Below, piece after piece: positions 58,952 to 64,000 of a DNA stretch of 64,000 bases; the stretch's first letter is position 1; every line of letters begins with the position of its first letter. The stretch is taken from the NCBI RefSeq assembly GCF_910592395.1, contig NC_088308.1, positions 8,449,001-8,513,000 of the forward strand. Reading direction: 5' to 3'. A program made the position numbers and the translations under genes. Source of the stretch: Lineus longissimus (lineage: Eukaryota; Nemertea; Pilidiophora; Heteronemertea; Lineidae). The notes beneath the pieces are model-generated. The model worked only from the letters and a program-made list of their open reading frames with translations. It made no database searches and was not told the origin of the DNA.

Positions 58952-60881
58952 CTGGAATTGAGAAAAAACATGTGATATATCAAGGGAGATTGGTCGTGTC
59001 AGTGGCTAAGCGGTCATAGAGCACTAGGATAATCATCAGGAGGTCGTTCGGCTCTCTGTTTGCCTTGGTGACCTTAGCACGGCACGTAACGCTATTAAAA
59101 TTGGTTCGACTTTCGAACGAAATGTAGAACACTGTCAGGTTCCTCACATGCGCTGCCTATCCAAGTAGCATAATCAGGCCGGGGCAAAGTCTTTGTGAGA
59201 ATGCCCCCATGCTTGATTTAAAACAAAATGAACGGCAAGGGTTGCTGGATCGGCCACGATACAGTATGTCACAAAGAAATCGAACTCGAACTGAACAACA
59301 AGCAATACATCACCGCACCCAAGCACTACATCCACTCAAACATGTCAAAAAAGAGTCGAACCGTTCACCCACCGCACCATACCCTATATATACTTCCGAA
59401 AGAGGAGTACCTCGGTAGTTTTATCATTTCTCTGCAAGGTTCGCCACTCACGCATATTGATACTCTGGACTACATCCTAAACGAAGCTAGGCCATGAGAA
59501 GGGGGCCCCCTGTTCGTCAGCAGCAAAATGACCTAATGCTTTTCAGTCATTGATCGGAGATTCTTGGACGCTGGTGATTGATCACAGTTGTTTGCCAGAA
59601 ATCATCTTAAACTCTAATCATAAGGTTATTCCTTTTTCCTCGCACAAGCGTGAAAAGCTTTGATGTTCTGCAAAACAGATGAGGCCTCTGTCGGGGACTT
59701 CAGGTAACTTAATCTGTCCAACTTGGCTCTTAGCCACAGCCTCTCTTAAATCAATACAATGAGCACTGTCATATGACAAATCCCACTAGCCAGATGACCG
59801 ATTGACCTAGCCGGTTTCATGATCCGCAACCCATTTAGTAGTATTCCAAGTGCATTGGTCACGTGTGACCAAATTGACAAATCCCACTGGTCAGATGACC
59901 GATTGACCTAGCCGGTTTCATGATCCGCTTACTAAACAAGTACATTTGTATTCAATTCACTATACAAATTGGTTTGATTAGTCACATATGATATTGGTCC
60001 TGGCCGAACTAAGTTGGTCAACCTGACCAACTTACGTTGTGGCACCTTACTGTGAGATAGGACCTTCAATACCTCACTATAATCTTTTAAGAAATTTCGA
60101 CCAGATGGATCTACCTATAATTTGAATCATACGTGCCGATACATTTTAGCTGAAATCAGTCTGCTACCAAATTCTAGTTTCACCATTGTTACACATTTGG
60201 TGTCTTATCTAGTAGCAGATAGTTGACCAAATTCCTACCATAGCGACATTATAATCATGATTTGAGAAATGTTTTTTCTTTTTTCGAAAAAAATCATCAT
60301 TAAGAGGATAATTCAAAAACTTACAAAACATCAATTGAGATTATTACTGACAGGTAGGATCGTTAAGAGAACCGTGAGAAAAGCTCAAGAGATTATTAGG
60401 TTTGACACGCGTGAATTATATTGAAACCTAATGATCATACCTCTAAGCTATCTCTAAGCGCACATCACCATCAGTATGTCCCCGTGGTCTATGAATTAAA
60501 AATGGTTTTCGCCAACGCTATTTATTTGTCACTGATGGTCCATTACTCCCAGCCACCAAAAAACAAACAAGGCAATAATCTACCAACGGATATTTCTTTA
60601 TCGTGCCAAATGTTGGGGAATTGCAGTATCAAAATACTACATGAAATCACTTTCATCTGGAGCTCATCCATCTACATATAAAGAGCAGACTTATGCTGCC
60701 CAGCTCAGTATCCAGAGCATAACACAAAACTTGAGATTTCAGCTCTGGTCGCCATATCATCCTATTTTTCATGCATGTTAGTTTAACGTTTAATAAATAT
60801 AGATATAACAGCTAATGTTGTCTTCCTCAGGCGATAAATTGACATTAAGCTTCTGCCATTCCACTCGGTGACACGATTAAT

Positions 60882-61598
60882 ACCCTAAACTGGAGATGTC
60901 AGCTCTGGTAGCCATATCATCCCTCCAACTACCAAACTCTCTTTGTAATTGCTCCGCCTTGTAAACAGAAGTATACATTTCACTTTCCTAACAATAATAT
61001 CATCAGTACTGGTAATGTGAAGAGTGAAATCATGACTTGTCCTTGGTTTCTGCTCTGTATTGAGCACTTTCAACTCTGTTCCGTTTTGCATCAAATGGTC
61101 AAATGTGTTTACTTTGTCATGACTGTATTTTATTATAACGATGTTGTAACGTCCGAATACCAGAAGCTTCTTCCTATTTCGCCATATGTGGTACATCACA
61201 AATGCTTCTTTTGCAGTGCCCTTGACTGTTATTTCCTTTAAACAAAGCAACTCGTCATCTTTTCGTGGCAATTCTAAGGTATATGAGCCAGCGTCATGCC
61301 CATTATTTACATTTACGATGCGGATCGTTTTTGATCTTGATTTAAATACCGCTAAATTTCCCCGAAGAAATTTAACCTTATCGTTTGCAAAATGTCCTGT
61401 GATGAACAGCAGCTTCCTCTCATGATAAAAACGTCTTCTACGGAAAATATAGACCACACTTCTTCTATGTCTCATTTCTACTATGTACAAATTTGAAAAT
61501 TCATCAAAACAGGTCACGAAGCCGTTGAAGACACCTTTCCCGGGCGATGGCATCCAGAAACGCGATGAAAGGGAAAATGATTTGTATTGATTATTCAT
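60882..61598 (-). pseudogene. Family E copy with nonsense codon, unit 6
   Basis: Carries the same TAG after ELTSPV and the same loss of the C-terminal part as the unit 2 copy, so both mutations predate the duplication that separated units 2 and 6. Confidence 0.65.
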
Positions 61599-61805
61599 CT
61601 GTCGCTTTCCCTTGAAACAGTATCCATTGAAGATATAATAAATGATCGAGTATATTGGAAATGCCCACTAAGATTGAACAAGATTATGAGGTCAGTGTAA
61701 TAAAACAGCAATTTATTCTAACCTGTTTCAACACATTTCATCAGTTCATGGTATCAATTTTTCTACAAATTTTCCAATATAGAATAATTACATTTGGCCT
61801 TAAAA

Positions 61806-61952
61806 GGAATTAGAGGTATTGGTTGTCTCACCAAAACCGCGAGGGTGGAGTTAAAATGTAGACCAAAACCGAGGTGTGGCCGAGGACTTTGCAAGCATTT
61901 CAACCGGCGCGGATTTGGTGAGACAATCAATACCGACAGATAGGCATCAATT
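61806..61952. repeat. Short foldback B, unit 6
   Basis: Palindromic arms as in unit 2, first copy. Confidence 0.6.
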
Positions 61953-62865
61953 TCTATTCTACAACATCTCAAATTAAATAGCGAATAATGTGGTTTTAAA
62001 TGCTTCTAGGATGCTTCCATATTTTGCACCAACCCAAGTGGTATTGGTAACATTTACACTGTAAAGTGCGGTTCATTCAAATTATTCTAACCTGTTTCAA
62101 GCCATTTTATCAATACATGGTATCAATTTTCCACACATTTTCCATCATAGAATAATCACACTTTGCCTTGAAAAGAATTGATACCAAACTGGAGGTATTG
62201 TTTCTCTCACCAAAACCGCGAGGGTGGTCAACTTGACCAACCTATATTGCAGTATCTTACTGTGACGTCATAGGACCTTCACTTTAAGAAATTATGATCA
62301 GATGGATCTACATGTATTTTCAATTATACATGTCGATACATTTTACCTGACATCAGTGATAATACGCAATTCTTGTTTCACTATTGTCATACAACGTTGG
62401 TAGTGGGGACCAATTTAGGTCTAGTAGCGAATATTTGAGCTTGAGACAGTTCATATACCACAGCCACATTATGATGGTGATTTGAGAAAAGGTTTTTCTT
62501 GATTAAAAAGAGAATAATTCAAAAACTTGCAATACGTCAGTTAAGATTATTACTGACAGGTAGGCATGAGGAGAGAACCGTGAGAAAAGCTTAAGAAATT
62601 ATTAGGTTTAGACATAATTTCATATGAAATATTACAAATATCTATCATGTATTTTGTATTGATATTCTCATCTTGATTAATGTTTCTGCTAAGTTTCCGC
62701 ACATTCAGCTAAATCGGCATGCCCAATTTATTGAGGTTAATATTTGATTAAAAAATCAGGCCTAATTGGTTGGTCTCATTTGCATTAATTTGTCATTGCA
62801 CGGATGTAATGCTCTCCATCCATGTTCATGGAAATTGATTGGCTGTGAAATGAAGCAGAGCAATG

Positions 62866-63840
62866 TCACCGTAACCCACTTGGTCTATGAAGTTTAAAGG
62901 GTTTTAGTCCGTGCGTCTCATATGTCACAAATGTTCCAAGACGTCCACTGGCAATCAACGCCAAGCCATCTTGAACTTTGCTCAGAACACTAACCGATAT
63001 TTCCTCATCGTGCCAAATGTTATGTAATCGTGGTATTCCAACAGATATAACCACTAATGTTGTCTTCCTCAGGCGACAAATTGACAAGAGGCTTCTGCCA
63101 TTCCACTCGATGTCACGATTAATACCCCAAACTGGAGATGTCAGCTCTGGTAGCCATATCATCCCTCGAACTACCAAACTCTCTTTGTAATTGCTCCTCC
63201 TTGTAAACAGAAGTATACATTTCACATTCCTAACAATAATGTCATCAGTACTGGTAATGTGAAGAGTGAAATAATGACTTGTCCTTGATTTCTGATCTGT
63301 ATTGAACACTTTCAACTCGGTTCCGTTTTGCATCAAATGGTCAAATGTATTTACTCTGTCATGACTTTGTTTTATTAAAACGATGTTGTAACGTCCGAAT
63401 GCCAAAAGCTTCTTCCTATTTCGCCATATGTGGTACATCACAAATGCTTCTTTTGCAGTGCCCTTGACTGTTATTTCATTTAAACAAAGCAACTCGTCCT
63501 CTTTTCGTGGCAATTCTAAGGTATACGAGCCAGCGTTATGCCCATTTTTAGCATTTATGATGCGGCTCTTTTTCGATCTTAATTTAAATACCGCTAAATT
63601 TCCAAGAAGGAATTTAACCTTATCGTGTGCAAAATGTCCTGTGATGAACAGCAGCTTCCTCTTATGATAATAACGTCTTCTACGGAAAATATAGACCACA
63701 CTTCTTCGATGTCTCATTTCTACCACGTAAAAATTTGAAAATTCATCAAAACAGGCCTCGAAGCCGTTGAAGACACCTTTCCCGGGAGATGACATCCAGA
63801 AACGCGATGAAAGGGAAAACGTTTTGTATTGATGATTCAT
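62866..63840 (-). CDS. Family E protein, 324 codons (unit 6)
   Basis: Full length and closest to the unit 2 open copy, but it retains the DKVKFL region that unit 2 lost and reads RKEDELLCL. The frame also continues upstream to 63963 through the hydrophobic stretch; I start at the conserved ATG. Confidence 0.55.
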   Translation of the reverse strand: MNHQYKTFSLSSRFWMSSPGKGVFNGFEACFDEFSNFYVVEMRHRRSVVYIFRRRRYYHKRKLLFITGHFAHDKVKFLLGNLAVFKLRSKKSRIINAKNGHNAGSYTLELPRKEDELLCLNEITVKGTAKEAFVMYHIWRNRKKLLAFGRYNIVLIKQSHDRVNTFDHLMQNGTELKVFNTDQKSRTSHYFTLHITSTDDIIVRNVKCILLFTRRSNYKESLVVRGMIWLPELTSPVWGINRDIEWNGRSLLSICRLRKTTLVVISVGIPRLHNIWHDEEISVSVLSKVQDGLALIASGRLGTFVTYETHGLKPFKLHRPSGLR

Positions 63841-64000
63841 CTGACGCTTTCCCTTGAAACAGTATCCATTGAAGAGATAATAAATGATCGAGTATATTGG
63901 AAACGTCCAACTAAGATTTAACAAGATTATGAGGTCAGTGTCATAAGCCAGCAATTCATTCAAACCTGTTTTAACACATTTTATCAGTACATGGTGTCAA

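Larger units (their letters stand above)
54488..64000. repeat. Tandem unit 6, closest to unit 2, cut by the window end
   Basis: This unit shares with unit 2 the 163-bp CCGG element, the receptor exon, and a broken plus an open family E copy in the same order. It lacks the Harbinger insertion of unit 2 and instead carries a private insertion at 56534-57166. The stretches 55290-56533, 58962-60880 and 61960-62865 show no recognisable gene. Its PAN-like exon would lie beyond the right edge. Confidence 0.9.

Overview
This is animal nuclear DNA, most likely from a marine invertebrate. It has spliced exons with GT/AG borders, many different DNA transposons and non-LTR fragments, minisatellites, and the last exon of a nicotinic-type receptor. 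I see no bacterial operon, CRISPR array or rRNA. I cannot name the species from sequence alone.

Layout: the window is a tandem array of six closely similar units in the same orientation, starting near 1, 8262, 19968, 29624, 41215 and 54488; the last is cut by the window edge. Read on the + strand, a full unit holds, in order: a conserved start block, 30-bp and 60-bp minisatellites, about 1.5 kb without a gene, a broken minus-strand gene copy (family E, pseudogene), one or two copies of the family E reading frame (about 324 codons, minus strand), a short foldback repeat, a 355-bp foldback transposon, and a minus-strand exon with a hydrophobic leader and a PAN/apple-like cysteine pattern. On the minus strand the PAN-like exon therefore lies upstream of family E and may belong to the same gene. 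I do not recognise family E. It looks like two diverged beta-rich domains in tandem, possibly Ig-like. Several complete copies differ only by substitutions or whole-codon indels, so it is probably a real gene family evolving by duplication and loss.

Units 1 and 5 share one LINE insertion. Units 2 and 6 share a receptor exon, a nonsense codon and a 163-bp transposon. This implies a higher-order duplication of roughly 41-46 kb, or two haplotypes placed in tandem by the assembly. Unit-specific insertions, compared with the empty sites in sister units, give exact transposon ends and target duplications.

Mobile DNA: unit 4 carries a 5.2-kb Ginger-type element with an eight-exon integrase gene (DD35E, HHCC finger, GPY motif; one in-frame stop). 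Three kinds of small element share its TGTA...TACA ends and CCGG target. Unit 5 carries a 3.6-kb pogo/Tigger-like element with a DD35D transposase broken by two stops, and a 1.6-kb TA-flanked element with four nuclear-receptor-like direct repeats. Unit 2 has a PIF/Harbinger derivative with a decayed MADF/Myb-like gene.
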